Source: Myxococcales bacterium
Lineage (GTDB): Bacteria > Myxococcota > Myxococcia > Myxococcales > Myxococcaceae
DNA length: 64,000 nucleotides
Reading direction: 5' to 3'
NCBI GenBank assembly: GCA_016191815.1
Contig: JACPVI010000026.1
Span: 62,001 to 126,000 of the forward strand
Positions 33,978 through 43,977 of the stretch are shown piece by piece. The position numbers and the translations under genes were made by a program. Position 1 is the first letter of the stretch, and every line of letters begins with the position of its first letter. Under the pieces are notes generated by a model, which saw nothing but the letters and a program-made list of their open reading frames with translations, was not told where the DNA came from and ran no database searches.

Positions 33978-35282
33978 TCAGGGGCGCGGGGGCGGAAGGC
34001 CGGCGAAGGCCTTGGACTGGATGTTCCCCCCGGTCATCGCCATCGCGTACAGCCAGGCTGCCGCCGGAGTGCCCTCCCGGCCGTTCACCACCACCAGGGG
34101 CGTGCCCTGCGGGGCGAAGAGCGCCGCATAGGCGATGTCCTCGTTCAGCTTCTGCTCCGTCTCCGGGCTGCCGATGCACGCCTCCAGCTTCGCCCTTCCC
34201 ACCGAGCCGGAGGAGGCGATCTCCAATACCCTCTCCTTGCTCAGGTCCTCCTGGGCCTCGAAGAGCTTGTGCTGCAGCTCCCAGAAGTCCGGCGCTCCCT
34301 CGAGGCAGATCTGCGCCTTGGCGGCCAGGCACCTCACCTGGCTCCCGTCGGAGTGGGTGACCAGCTTGTTGCACTCCGAATCGAGCGGGAAGTGGCGCGA
34401 CTCCACCGAGATGGAACCCGGAGGCGCCACCTGCTTGAGCTTTGAGAGCACCTCCACCAGCGAGCGGCAGTGCCCGCAGCGGATGTCGGTGAAGTCCACG
34501 ATTCGCACCGGGGCCGACTCGGCCCCGAATCGATGCCGCGTCTTGAAGCGGCCCACGTCCGGCGCCGGCGAGCGCTGGTAGACGGCAAGCGAGTCGCTGA
34601 GCGCCTGCTTCTCCGCCCAAGAGAGGCCGCCGATGAACTTGGCCAGCGCCTCCTCGCCGGAAGCCGCGGCCGCCACTCCCGAGAGGCCCAGGTGCGCGCC
34701 AGGCGTCTTCTGTCCGGGATAGAGGAGCGCCAGGTACAGAGGAAGTGCCAGCGCCACCGCCCAGGCCAGCGCGGGCTTTATCTCCCGGTTGGGTGGCAGA
34801 AGCTCGCCCGGCAGCATGCGCAGGGCGACCGCGGCGAATCCGAGCACCAAAAGGTAGGTGCCGATGCAGGTGATGCAGAAGGCGCCGGTCCGGAAGCTGG
34901 CCACCGCAAAGGTGACGCAGGAGAGCACCCCGACCGCCGCCGCCAGCCGGATCGCCGCGGAGGGGACTCCCACCTCCCGTCTGGCGAGGGCCCGGTGGGC
35001 AAGCAGCGCCGACAGCCCGAAGGCAGTGAGGCCCCACAAAAGCCCGAGGCCAGCCACCGGCATGCCGAGCAAGGCGTGAGTCCTGGTGGCGAAGGCCGAG
35101 CTCCACACCTTGGTGCAGTCCAACGCGTCCGACAGCGCGCACACCGCGGTGCCGCCCGAGCGCACCACCACCAGCTCCATCCACTGGTAGACGGAGAGCA
35201 GGCTCTCGGCGAGGGCGAAGGCGAGCAGCAGCACCGCAGCCAGCGGCCTGATCAGGGGCGTTTCTTGCGAGCGCTTGCTCAT
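33978..35282 (-). CDS. VKOR domain fused to DsbA-like thioredoxin domain
   Basis: A 434-residue membrane protein that should make disulfide bonds in exported proteins, re-oxidised by quinone. Residues about 12-190 form a VKOR domain with the loop cysteines Cys48 and Cys56 (CALSDALDC), several membrane helices and the active CITC (Cys136, Cys139). Residues about 240-434 form a DsbA-like thioredoxin fold with CGHC at 269-272 (IVDFTDIRCGHCRSLVEVL) and the cis-Pro region GTPLVVVNG. The ATG at 35282 precedes MSKRSQETPLIRPL; the longer open frame to 35501 is not supported. The cysteine-rich secreted proteins in this window are natural clients. Confidence 0.92.
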   Translation of the reverse strand: MSKRSQETPLIRPLAAVLLLAFALAESLLSVYQWMELVVVRSGGTAVCALSDALDCTKVWSSAFATRTHALLGMPVAGLGLLWGLTAFGLSALLAHRALARREVGVPSAAIRLAAAVGVLSCVTFAVASFRTGAFCITCIGTYLLVLGFAAVALRMLPGELLPPNREIKPALAWAVALALPLYLALLYPGQKTPGAHLGLSGVAAAASGEEALAKFIGGLSWAEKQALSDSLAVYQRSPAPDVGRFKTRHRFGAESAPVRIVDFTDIRCGHCRSLVEVLSKLKQVAPPGSISVESRHFPLDSECNKLVTHSDGSQVRCLAAKAQICLEGAPDFWELQHKLFEAQEDLSKERVLEIASSGSVGRAKLEACIGSPETEQKLNEDIAYAALFAPQGTPLVVVNGREGTPAAAWLYAMAMTGGNIQSKAFAGLPPPRP

Positions 35283-35455
35283 GCGGGTAGCGCGGAAGGC
35301 AGGCTCGGGCGGGCGGCAGCCCTCGCCGGCGCGAAAAGAAGCACCTGGCGCGGCCTCGGTATTCCTGTTCGAGGGGTGGCTGGCGGCGGGCGACCGGTGA
35401 CACTCATGGCGATGACCTTGGCCCTGATGAGGCGCGCACCTTATATACGACTCCC

Positions 35456-36451
35456 GTGGAAGCGCTCGCACTCCATGCCCTGCACCAGCGGCTCGGCGCA
35501 CGCTTCGTCGAGCTGCGCGGCAGGCAACTGGTGAAGGCCTACGCGGAGCCAGCCGAGGAGTACCGGGCGGCGAGGGAGGGCGCCGCGGTAGTGGACCTCT
35601 CGGCGCGGGAGCTGGTGCGGGTGACCGGGAGCGAGCGGATCGACTTCGTCCACGGGATGGTCACCCAGGACGTGGAGAAGCTCCCCGAGGGCGCGAGCGC
35701 CTACGCGGCGATGCTCACGCCCAAGGGCGCGATGGTGGCCGATGCCAGGGTGCTGCGCCGGGCGGAGGACGTGCTGCTCGAAGTGGAGCCCGGCTACGGC
35801 GCCCCGGCGCAGCAGTTCCTCGCCAAGTACCTCGTCTCGGAAGACGCCGAGCTGTCCGACGCGACGCCACAGCTGGCGGCGCTCACCGTCCTCGGCCCGC
35901 GCGCGCGCGAGGTTTGGGATTCGCTCGCAGAGTCGAATTGCCACGAGCTGGTGCCGCTCATCCCGGGCGCGCCGAGCGTGGACCTGCTCGTCCCCCGGGC
36001 ATCCCTGGAGCGCGTCTTCGGGCGGCTTCTCGAAGCCTTTGGGCGGCCCATGGGGTTCGACGCCCTGGAGATGGTGCGGGTGGAGCACGGAGTGCCGCGG
36101 CACGGCCAGGACACCGGAGAGGCCACCTTGCCGCTCGAGGCGGGCCTGGAGCGGGCCATCAGCTACCAGAAGGGCTGCTACATCGGGCAGGAAGTCATCG
36201 CCCGCGCCACCTTCCGCGGCCAGGTGAGCCGCAAGCTCGCCGGCCTGCTGTTGGGCGAATTGGCACCGGCTCCCGGGACCGGCCTCCTCGCCGGCGGAAA
36301 GAAGGTGGGCTGGCTCACCTCGGTAGTCCGCTCCCCGAAGATGGGCCAGCAGGTGGCGCTGGGGTACGTGCAGCGGAGCCAGCTCGAGCCAGGCACCGCC
36401 CTCGAGCTGGAGGGCGGCGGCGCCGCCACCGTCCACTCGCTTCCTTTCTAG
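35456..36451 (+). CDS. ygfZ: YgfZ/GcvT-fold folate-binding protein
   Basis: A 331-residue protein of the YgfZ family, which uses a folate-dependent role to keep certain Fe-S enzymes such as radical SAM MiaB active. Seen: AAVVDLSARELVRVTGSERI, DFVHGMVTQDVEKLPEG, the family signature YQKGCYIGQEVIARATFRGQ with the key Cys, and C-terminal GKKVGWLTSVVRSP. The start is a GTG at 35456, 30 bp after a TATATA-like stretch. The Fe-S proteins RlmN, polyferredoxin and GMC in this window could be among its beneficiaries, though that is inference. Confidence 0.88.
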   Translation: MEALALHALHQRLGARFVELRGRQLVKAYAEPAEEYRAAREGAAVVDLSARELVRVTGSERIDFVHGMVTQDVEKLPEGASAYAAMLTPKGAMVADARVLRRAEDVLLEVEPGYGAPAQQFLAKYLVSEDAELSDATPQLAALTVLGPRAREVWDSLAESNCHELVPLIPGAPSVDLLVPRASLERVFGRLLEAFGRPMGFDALEMVRVEHGVPRHGQDTGEATLPLEAGLERAISYQKGCYIGQEVIARATFRGQVSRKLAGLLLGELAPAPGTGLLAGGKKVGWLTSVVRSPKMGQQVALGYVQRSQLEPGTALELEGGGAATVHSLPF

Positions 36452-36460
36452 CGGCGCGCC

Positions 36461-37963
36461 TCACCGCACCCTCGCGAAGAAGGCCGGAGGAAGCTCCAGC
36501 ACCGCCACCGACGGCTGGGGGTTGCCCAGCACCTCTCGCGCCTTGGCCAGGGCGTCCTCCACGTCGGCGGCGGGCATGAAGCCCAGCCGGGCGCAGGCCC
36601 GCGGGTCGCCGTGGGCGACGATGATCCTCCCCGCCCTCCGCCGTGCAGGCGTGCACTGGTACCAGGCGTAGAGGGGGTGGGTGCCGTGGAAGGCGAAGCG
36701 CCGCTGGTAGGCCGAGACGAATTCCGGCCGGCCGGCGAAGTACGGCTCGAAGCGCTCGTGGATGGCGAGGGGCTCGCGCTCCAGCCTGAGCACCCGCTCG
36801 TAGAATTCCTCGTGGGGCAGGTGCACCTTCCGGTCGAAGGAGGGCGTGAGCGGGTTGGCGAAGACGATGGCGCCTCCTTTCCGCAGCAAGGGGCGGCCGG
36901 TGAAGAGGTGGAAGATGAGGCCCAGCGCGAGGTGGGCGGCGAGCACCGGGTTCTGCGCCGAGCGAATGGAGTACGGCCCCATGTCCGGCAGCCCGAACAC
37001 CAGGACGTCCGCCTCCCCGTCGGCGGTCACCTCGTGCTGGCGATAGAAGGCCTCCAGCGCGCGTGCGCCCACCGCCCTCGGAGGTCCCGCCAGCACGGCG
37101 ATCGGCCTGGCGCTTGCCCGCATCAGCCGCGCCGCCCGGTGGCGGACCGCGGCGGGCAGGGCGTTCCACACTTGCAGCGGCCGGCTCAGGCCATCCTCGG
37201 AGCGCAAGAGCGCCGACACCGCCGGCTTCCACAGCTCGTTGTTCAGCACCGCGCTCAGCTGGAACACCCGCGTGCGCTGCTGGAGCAGCTCGCCCGCTCT
37301 CTGGTGGAGATGCGCCCAGGCCGAGCCGGGGACCAGCGGCGCCTGCTCGTCCTCGAACATCTTCGGCGCGCTCAGAATCCGCGCGGTGCGGTAGCCGGCG
37401 GTTCCGGACACCAGGCCGAACAGGCTCGCCATCAGCGGCATGCTCACCACGTTGAGGTAGAGGACCAGGTCCGCCTCCACCACTGCGCGGTTCAGCTCCA
37501 CTCGCCCTTCCGGCAGCTCGCCGATGGCCGAGAGGCCTCCTTGGGCCTCCGCGTCATGGCAGCCGACCTGGGTGGAGGCGGTGCTCTGAATGCCAAGCAA
37601 CTCGGTCAGCTCGGTGTTCCGCCACTGGCGGCCCAAGCCGTTGGCCACCACCACACTGGGCTTCTGCCGCACGCCGTGGGCGAGGAGCAGCTCGAGCACC
37701 GCCTCCAGCATCTCCCGGCGGCAGTCGCGGGAGAGCGGTGGCACTGGCAGCGACGGATCATCCACCACCACGCACACCCGCGAGTGCGGGCTGAGCAGCG
37801 AGGCGACCGGCTCTCCCTCCAGTGGCTCCTCCAGCGCGCGGGTGCAGGCCTCCTTTAGGCCCTCCAGCGCCGGGAGCGGGAAGGGCGGCATCAGCACCCG
37901 CGCATCGTCGGGAAGCTCGGGAGCGACGATCTCGAAGCCCGAGAGGAGCAGGGCCCTGGCCAC
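36461..37963 (-). CDS. LarA-like (DUF2088) protein with altered nickel-site residues
   Basis: A 500-residue member of the lactate-racemase LarA superfamily. The N-terminal domain is recognisable: HSRVCVVVDDPSLPVPPLSR aligns with the family DDxTRPxP, SVVVANGLGRQWRNTELTEL with the GTHRP region and QVGCHDAEA with the NHDA region. The usual His of GTHR is missing here (GLGR) and the TR pair is SL, so the pincer-cofactor site looks changed. The C-terminal half (for example GARALEAFYRQHEV, FGLPDMGPYSIRSAQNPVLA) looks family-like. GTG start at 37961-37963; divergent from the next gene. No LarB/LarC/LarE genes are adjacent. Confidence 0.7.
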   Translation of the reverse strand: MARALLLSGFEIVAPELPDDARVLMPPFPLPALEGLKEACTRALEEPLEGEPVASLLSPHSRVCVVVDDPSLPVPPLSRDCRREMLEAVLELLLAHGVRQKPSVVVANGLGRQWRNTELTELLGIQSTASTQVGCHDAEAQGGLSAIGELPEGRVELNRAVVEADLVLYLNVVSMPLMASLFGLVSGTAGYRTARILSAPKMFEDEQAPLVPGSAWAHLHQRAGELLQQRTRVFQLSAVLNNELWKPAVSALLRSEDGLSRPLQVWNALPAAVRHRAARLMRASARPIAVLAGPPRAVGARALEAFYRQHEVTADGEADVLVFGLPDMGPYSIRSAQNPVLAAHLALGLIFHLFTGRPLLRKGGAIVFANPLTPSFDRKVHLPHEEFYERVLRLEREPLAIHERFEPYFAGRPEFVSAYQRRFAFHGTHPLYAWYQCTPARRRAGRIIVAHGDPRACARLGFMPAADVEDALAKAREVLGNPQPSVAVLELPPAFFARVR

Positions 37964-38040
37964 GCCCGAACGGTATCCTCGGGAGTGGGCGAGTGGAATT
38001 TCTTCTGCGGAGGTATCCTCGACGCGGGAGCCAGCAGCCA

Positions 38041-38969
38041 TGAAGAAGCTTTTCGCCATCGCCATCGTCGCGGCGGGCCTTTTGGCCGTGGTCGTCACCC
38101 ACGTGCAGCGAGACCGGGCCAGCTCCGACGCGGCGGCTCGAGCCGCGGACCTGGCCCGCATCCAGCGCGACTACTACGAGCGGGTGGGGTGGATCCGCTC
38201 CAACCCGGACGAGCGGAGCTACAAGAGCGAGGTGTCGACCTTCCTCCGCTGGTACTTCGGCCAGGCGGACGCGCACCGGAAGAAGTTCGAGATCCGCGAT
38301 CAGTTCGATTCCTACCTCAAGGAACTGGACACCCGGGAGAAGGCCGGCGAAGAGCGGGTGGAGGACCGCAAGGCGAACTGGGAGTACGCCAAGCAAGTCT
38401 TCGACAGCTTCCGCAGCGGCCAGTACGCGCCGGCTCACTCCTTCTCGGACAAGGGAATGCGGCTCGACCTGGTTTCGACGGGCGTGCAGAGAGTGGGCGG
38501 GACGCCGAAGATTCGCATCCCCATCGTGCTCTGGGGCGCCCAGCGCGAGGTGCGGGAGGAGTCGGTCGCCTCGAGCGGGGTGACCGCCTACACCCGGAAG
38601 AAGATGCTCACCAGCGCCTACTTCCGGCAGCTCTGGAAGCTCTACGACGAGCGGAAGCTCTACGCGGAGATGCCGGTGGATGGAGATCCCATCCAGCGCA
38701 TCGACCATCCCGAGCGGCTGATCGCCGAGTTCCCTCCGCAGCTGGTGATCGGCTACTACGAGCTCGACCTCCTCCCGGCGGAGATCCAGCGCGCCGAGGT
38801 GACCTTCACCGTCGCCTCCCGTTCTCCCTCCGGAGGAGACGCGATGGCGCAGTTCGTCTGGAAGCTCGACCTCCCTGCCGAGTGGAAGCTCAGCCCGGGC
38901 CAGGAGTGGAAGGGCGCCGAGCACTCGGTCCGCCCCCGCGAGGAGATCGAAGGCAAGTCCTCTCCGTGA
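38041..38969 (+). CDS. Membrane-anchored hypothetical protein
   Basis: A 309-residue protein with one N-terminal membrane segment (MKKLFAIAIVAAGLLAVVVT) and a hydrophilic remainder. The middle is rich in charged and aromatic residues (YYERVGWIRSNPDERSYKSE, TFLRWYFGQADAHRKKFEIR). I do not recognise the family. It could be a periplasmic protein tethered to the inner membrane. The ATG at 38041 directly starts the signal-like sequence; it is divergent from the LarA-like gene. Confidence 0.7.
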
Positions 38970-39093
38970 AGGTTCGCGCGGTGGGCGACTCGCGATTCGA
39001 CCGCGAGGCGGCAGGGGCGGCCGGCGCCTTCTTCGTCGGGCTTGGGCATCGACGCAGACGCCCGCATCGAGCGGCTGGCCGAGCTGGCCCCCC

Positions 39094-39858
39094 TCAGCGC
39101 CGGGCCCAGAGCAAGAGGCGCTTGAAGGGGAAAAAGAACGGCCGCTGGTCCTCGAGCCTCGGCATCAGACGCTCTCGGTAGCGCGAAAGGAAGGAGGGGA
39201 ACAGCTCGGGCGGGAGCCTCCGCTGGTAGTCGGTGAGGAGCGTGCCCTTCACCCACTCCACCACTTCTTCCCGCGAATCGAGCAGGTGCCCGTAAACCAG
39301 GAGGTGGACCTGCTGCTCGCGAAAGCCCACTCGATGCAGGAGGGCGGCATACGCCTCGGGCGCGAGCACCGAGGACTGCCGCGGGCGCCCGATGAGCGCT
39401 TCGGCGAACGGAGGTTCGGCCGCGACCTCCGAGGCCACGAGGTGGGACGGCTGGTCCTGGTTCGCCGGGAGCTGCACCGCGAGCTGGCCTCTCTCGGCGG
39501 CCGCCTCGAAGAGCTGCCCAAAGAGCGCCGGGTGGTCCGGAAGCCACTGCAGCGCGGCGTTGGAGAAGACCAGGTCCCACCGGCCTTCCAGCTCCCCGAT
39601 ATCGCGGAGCTGGAACGAAAGGCCCGGGGAGGAAAAAGCCTTGCTCAGCTCCAGCATCGCCTGGGAGCTGTCGATGCCCACCGTCTGGGCCGCTCCCAGC
39701 CGAAGGTGAAGCTCGCGGGTCAGCTCCCCGGTGCCGCAGCCCAGGTCCACCACGCGCATCTGGCTCGCCGGCCGCACAAGCGAAAGCAAGTCGTAGAAGG
39801 GCTGCGCCCGCTCCGACTTGAAGCGCTCGTACTGCGCCGGATTCCACTGCTCGGCCAC
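39094..39858 (-). CDS. tam: Trans-aconitate 2-methyltransferase-like SAM enzyme
   Basis: A 254-residue class I methyltransferase. Seen: the family opening [20 protein letters not shown], motif [37 protein letters not shown], and [20 protein letters not shown]. Tam methylates trans-aconitate, an inhibitor of aconitase arising from the TCA cycle. It is divergent from fumC, another TCA-cycle gene, with 137 bp between their starts. The sequence gives no regulatory clue. Confidence 0.85.
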   Translation of the reverse strand: MAEQWNPAQYERFKSERAQPFYDLLSLVRPASQMRVVDLGCGTGELTRELHLRLGAAQTVGIDSSQAMLELSKAFSSPGLSFQLRDIGELEGRWDLVFSNAALQWLPDHPALFGQLFEAAAERGQLAVQLPANQDQPSHLVASEVAAEPPFAEALIGRPRQSSVLAPEAYAALLHRVGFREQQVHLLVYGHLLDSREEVVEWVKGTLLTDYQRRLPPELFPSFLSRYRERLMPRLEDQRPFFFPFKRLLLWARR

Positions 39859-39995
39859 CGTGCTCCCATTCTAGAGGCGCCCTCAAACGCCGCCGATGGC
39901 TCCGGGTAGAAACCCTTCAGCCACGGTGCGATTCGGGTCGCGCCCGGCGCCGAACTGGCCTACTACTAGTGGCGAGGCCATCGCGAGGAGGAGCC

Positions 39996-41384
<1,389 letters not shown>

Positions 41385-41390
41385 CCGGAG

Positions 41391-41543
41391 CTAGCGGTGC
41401 GCCTTGAGCGCCACGTCCAGGAAGGTGGTCGGCTCGCCGCGCAGCAGCGCCCGGAGGCAGCGCAAGACGCACACCGTTCCGAACTCGCGCCAGATGAGCC
41501 CGAGGTTCACGACGACGTCCCGGGTGGTAATCACTCCGCGCAT
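41391..41543 (-). CDS. Conserved-looking small protein, 50 residues
   Basis: A short minus-strand ORF converging on fumC, starting MRGVITTRDVVVNLGLIWRE and ending in TTFLDVALKAHR. The composition is balanced (aliphatic, Thr, Trp, Cys) and quite unlike the Arg/Pro/Ala shadows of nearby genes, and the start is a clean ATG. I have a general impression of similar proteins in other myxobacteria, but cannot check this. No signal peptide or membrane helix. Function unknown. It is too short for an automatic gene call and could easily be missed. Confidence 0.5.
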   Translation of the reverse strand: MRGVITTRDVVVNLGLIWREFGTVCVLRCLRALLRGEPTTFLDVALKAHR

Positions 41544-41855
41544 TCGAGCTCGCTCCCGAGGACTTGGCTCTCCTGGCGTCCCACGGCGCTTGTGAACGAA
41601 CCACCCCAGCCAAAGATTCGAGTTGCAAGGAATCGGCCGGGCTGTGGAGACGATGTGCGCATGTGGGTCTCGCCAAAAATTCGCGCGCTTCTGCACCCTT
41701 TTTGTCGAAAACGCAACTCCCAACCACCCGGTGTCAACTTCCCGCGTCACACCGCCTGGGTGAAATAATTGCTGGAGGTCGGATTCGACCCCGGACAATC
41801 TCTCCGGCACGACGCGAAGCGTCAACGGGCGTGGTCTGGTAGTGTCGCCGGCTGC
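41544..41855. other. Intergenic region between small ORF and xdhC
   Basis: About 310 bases with no gene I can support. It is less GC-rich than its surroundings. A perfect TTGACA on the minus strand (41732-41737) has no convincing -10 partner. An inverted repeat GACGC-GAA-GCGTC (41811-41823) lies about 30 bp before the xdhC start and could be an operator. Confidence 0.4.
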
Positions 41856-42659
41856 ATGGAGCTGTACGCGGAGATAGCCGAGCTGGCCGCGGCAGGAAGG
41901 GCGTTCGTCTTGGCCACCGTGGTGGAGTCGCAGGGCTCTACCCCGCAGAAGCCGGGCTCGAAGATGGTGGTGCTGGAGGATGGCTCCACCCGCGGCACGG
42001 TGGGAGGCGGGGCGATCGAGAAGCAAATCGTCGAGGCGGCGGTGGCGATGCACTCCTCGGGAGAGCAAAGCCGGCTCTTGGAGACGCACCTCACCCATGA
42101 CTTGGGGATGTGCTGCGGCGGGAAGATGAAGGTCTTCCTCGAGCGGCACCTCGCGGCGGCGAGGCTGTTCATGCTCGGCGCCGGACACGTGGGACGCGAG
42201 CTGGCCGGCCTCGCCCAGCGAGTGGGCTTTAGGGTGACGGTGGTGGACGGTCGGCCCGGGTGGGCCTCCAGGGAGCGCTTTCCGGATTCGACTCTGATGG
42301 TGAGGGACCCTGCCGAGGTGGCGCGCGAGCTCTCCGGCGGGGCGGATTGTTTCTTCTGCATCGCCACCCACGACCATCCTTTGGATCAAGCCTGCGTGGA
42401 GGCGCTGCTCAGAAAGCCCTTCGCCTACCTCGGGGTGATCGGCAGCCGGAGGAAGGCGGAGCGCTTCAAGCTGCGGCTTTTGGCGGCGGGCTTCACCGAG
42501 CAGGAGCTGGAGCGGCTGAGAAGCCCGATGGGCCTCTTCATCTACGCGCTCACTCCTGCGGAGATCGCGGTCTCGGTGGTGGCCGAGCTGGTCTCGGTGA
42601 GGCGCTCGTCTGTGGCCGCCCGCGAGGCCGCCCATGCGCCCGCGCCGGCAAAAAGGTAG
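41856..42659 (+). CDS. XdhC-family molybdoenzyme maturation protein
   Basis: A 267-residue XdhC/CoxI protein. These chaperones insert the sulfurated molybdenum cofactor into xanthine dehydrogenase and similar enzymes. Seen: FVLATVVESQGSTPQKPGSK in the N-terminal domain, GGAIEKQIVEAA, MCCGGKMKVFLER, and a C-terminal Rossmann domain with LGAGHVGRELAGLA and AYLGVIGSRRKAERFKLRLL. The start is the ATG at 41856 (MELYAEIAELAAAG). No molybdoenzyme gene is next to it in this window, so its client is encoded elsewhere. Confidence 0.88.
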   Translation: MELYAEIAELAAAGRAFVLATVVESQGSTPQKPGSKMVVLEDGSTRGTVGGGAIEKQIVEAAVAMHSSGEQSRLLETHLTHDLGMCCGGKMKVFLERHLAAARLFMLGAGHVGRELAGLAQRVGFRVTVVDGRPGWASRERFPDSTLMVRDPAEVARELSGGADCFFCIATHDHPLDQACVEALLRKPFAYLGVIGSRRKAERFKLRLLAAGFTEQELERLRSPMGLFIYALTPAEIAVSVVAELVSVRRSSVAAREAAHAPAPAKR

Positions 42660-42671
42660 TCTCCGCCTCCC

Positions 42672-43946
42672 ATGTCGCCGCCCGGCACTCCAAGCTGGCT
42701 CCTCCTCGCCGCGGCGGTGTGGCTCTGCGCTTGTCCTCCCCCGCCGCCTCCGCTCGAGGACAGCGGCCAGCCCGAGGAGGACGGGGGCGAGCCGGCCGAC
42801 GCCGGCCTCCCCGACTCGGGAGTGGAGGACGCCGGCCCGCCCGCCGATGCCGGCTTTGGGCCGGTGCCCATCGAGCGCTGGTGCGAAAGCTGGGCCTTCG
42901 CCGAGTGCGCCCGAGACGCCCGCTGCCAAAAGCTGGAGCCGGCTCGGATGGGCCTGTGCATGGCGAGACGCCAGGAGGGCTGCGACCAGGCCGCCTACAG
43001 CGGCGCGGTGGCCGGCGGGAGGCTCCAGTACTTCGCCCAGCAGGGCGCCCGCTGCCTCAACGCCTACGCCGACGCCGGCTGCCTGGGAGCGCCAGGGGAG
43101 TGCGAGGGCCTCTTTTTGGGAATGGTGCCTCCGGATGGCGGATGCATCCTCCCCCAGGAGTGCGACTCCCAGGGCTTCTGCTTCACCTACACCAGCACCT
43201 GTCCCTTCCGCTGCCTGCCATACGTGCCGGCAGGAGGGAGCTGCAATAGCTGGGACCAAAGGTGCGACCCGCAAGCGGGCACCTGCCAGCTCGACGGAGG
43301 CATACGCGCCTGCGCTCCGCCCAAGGGCCTCGGCGAGCCGTGCGACTGGGACGACTGCCGGGCGGACCTCTCCTGCTACATCGGAAAGTGCGTGCAGCGC
43401 CGCGCCAAGGTGGGAGAGGCCTGCCAGGTGGGCGGGCCCTATCCGTTCTGCGAGCCGGACGCCTTCTGCCGGGAGGGCCCGCAGCTCCCCGACGGGGGCC
43501 AGCCGGGCACCTGCCAGAAGCGGATGGGCCTGGGAGGCGTTTGCACCGGCTACGCCGCCTGCCTGCCCAACCTCCGCTGCTCGAGCACCTACCAGACCGG
43601 CACCTGCGTGGAGCTGGGAAGTCTGGGCGACACCTGCACCGGCTACGGCGACTGCAAGGACGAGCTGTACTGCGCGACCAGGAATTCCCGCTGCGCGGCG
43701 CTCCCGGGAGACGGCGGCGACTGCACCAGCAAGGGCAGCTTCTTCGACTGCGCGGTGGGGCACTACTGCGACTTCTCCGCACCGGACCAGCAGTACACCT
43801 GCACCGCCGCGCGGGCGAACGGCGTGGAATGCACGTATGATGGCGTCTGCCAGTCCCAAAACTGCGAGCGGGGGCCACTCCCCGACGGCGGGACGGGCTG
43901 GCGCTGTGCTCCACCTTGCTCCCAAACGGTGGACGGCGGGTATTGA
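42672..43946 (+). CDS. Cysteine-rich secreted lipoprotein
   Basis: A 424-residue predicted lipoprotein: signal ends in LCAC (lipobox), followed by a Pro then Asp/Gly/Ala-rich linker. The first about 200 residues include ERWCESWAFAECARDARC, a motif typical of short paralogous myxobacterial surface proteins; after this come repeated Cys-rich modules of the form GxxCxxxxDCxxxLxCxxGxC (for example GLGEPCDWDDCRADLSC, GDTCTGYGDCKDELYC). Such Dickkopf-like knottin modules occur in myxobacterial surface lipoproteins. No enzyme motif. Its closest relative in the window is the next gene. Confidence 0.75.
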   Translation: MSPPGTPSWLLLAAAVWLCACPPPPPPLEDSGQPEEDGGEPADAGLPDSGVEDAGPPADAGFGPVPIERWCESWAFAECARDARCQKLEPARMGLCMARRQEGCDQAAYSGAVAGGRLQYFAQQGARCLNAYADAGCLGAPGECEGLFLGMVPPDGGCILPQECDSQGFCFTYTSTCPFRCLPYVPAGGSCNSWDQRCDPQAGTCQLDGGIRACAPPKGLGEPCDWDDCRADLSCYIGKCVQRRAKVGEACQVGGPYPFCEPDAFCREGPQLPDGGQPGTCQKRMGLGGVCTGYAACLPNLRCSSTYQTGTCVELGSLGDTCTGYGDCKDELYCATRNSRCAALPGDGGDCTSKGSFFDCAVGHYCDFSAPDQQYTCTAARANGVECTYDGVCQSQNCERGPLPDGGTGWRCAPPCSQTVDGGY

Positions 43947-43977
43947 GGCGACGGTCGGCCGGACCTCGATGGCCTAG

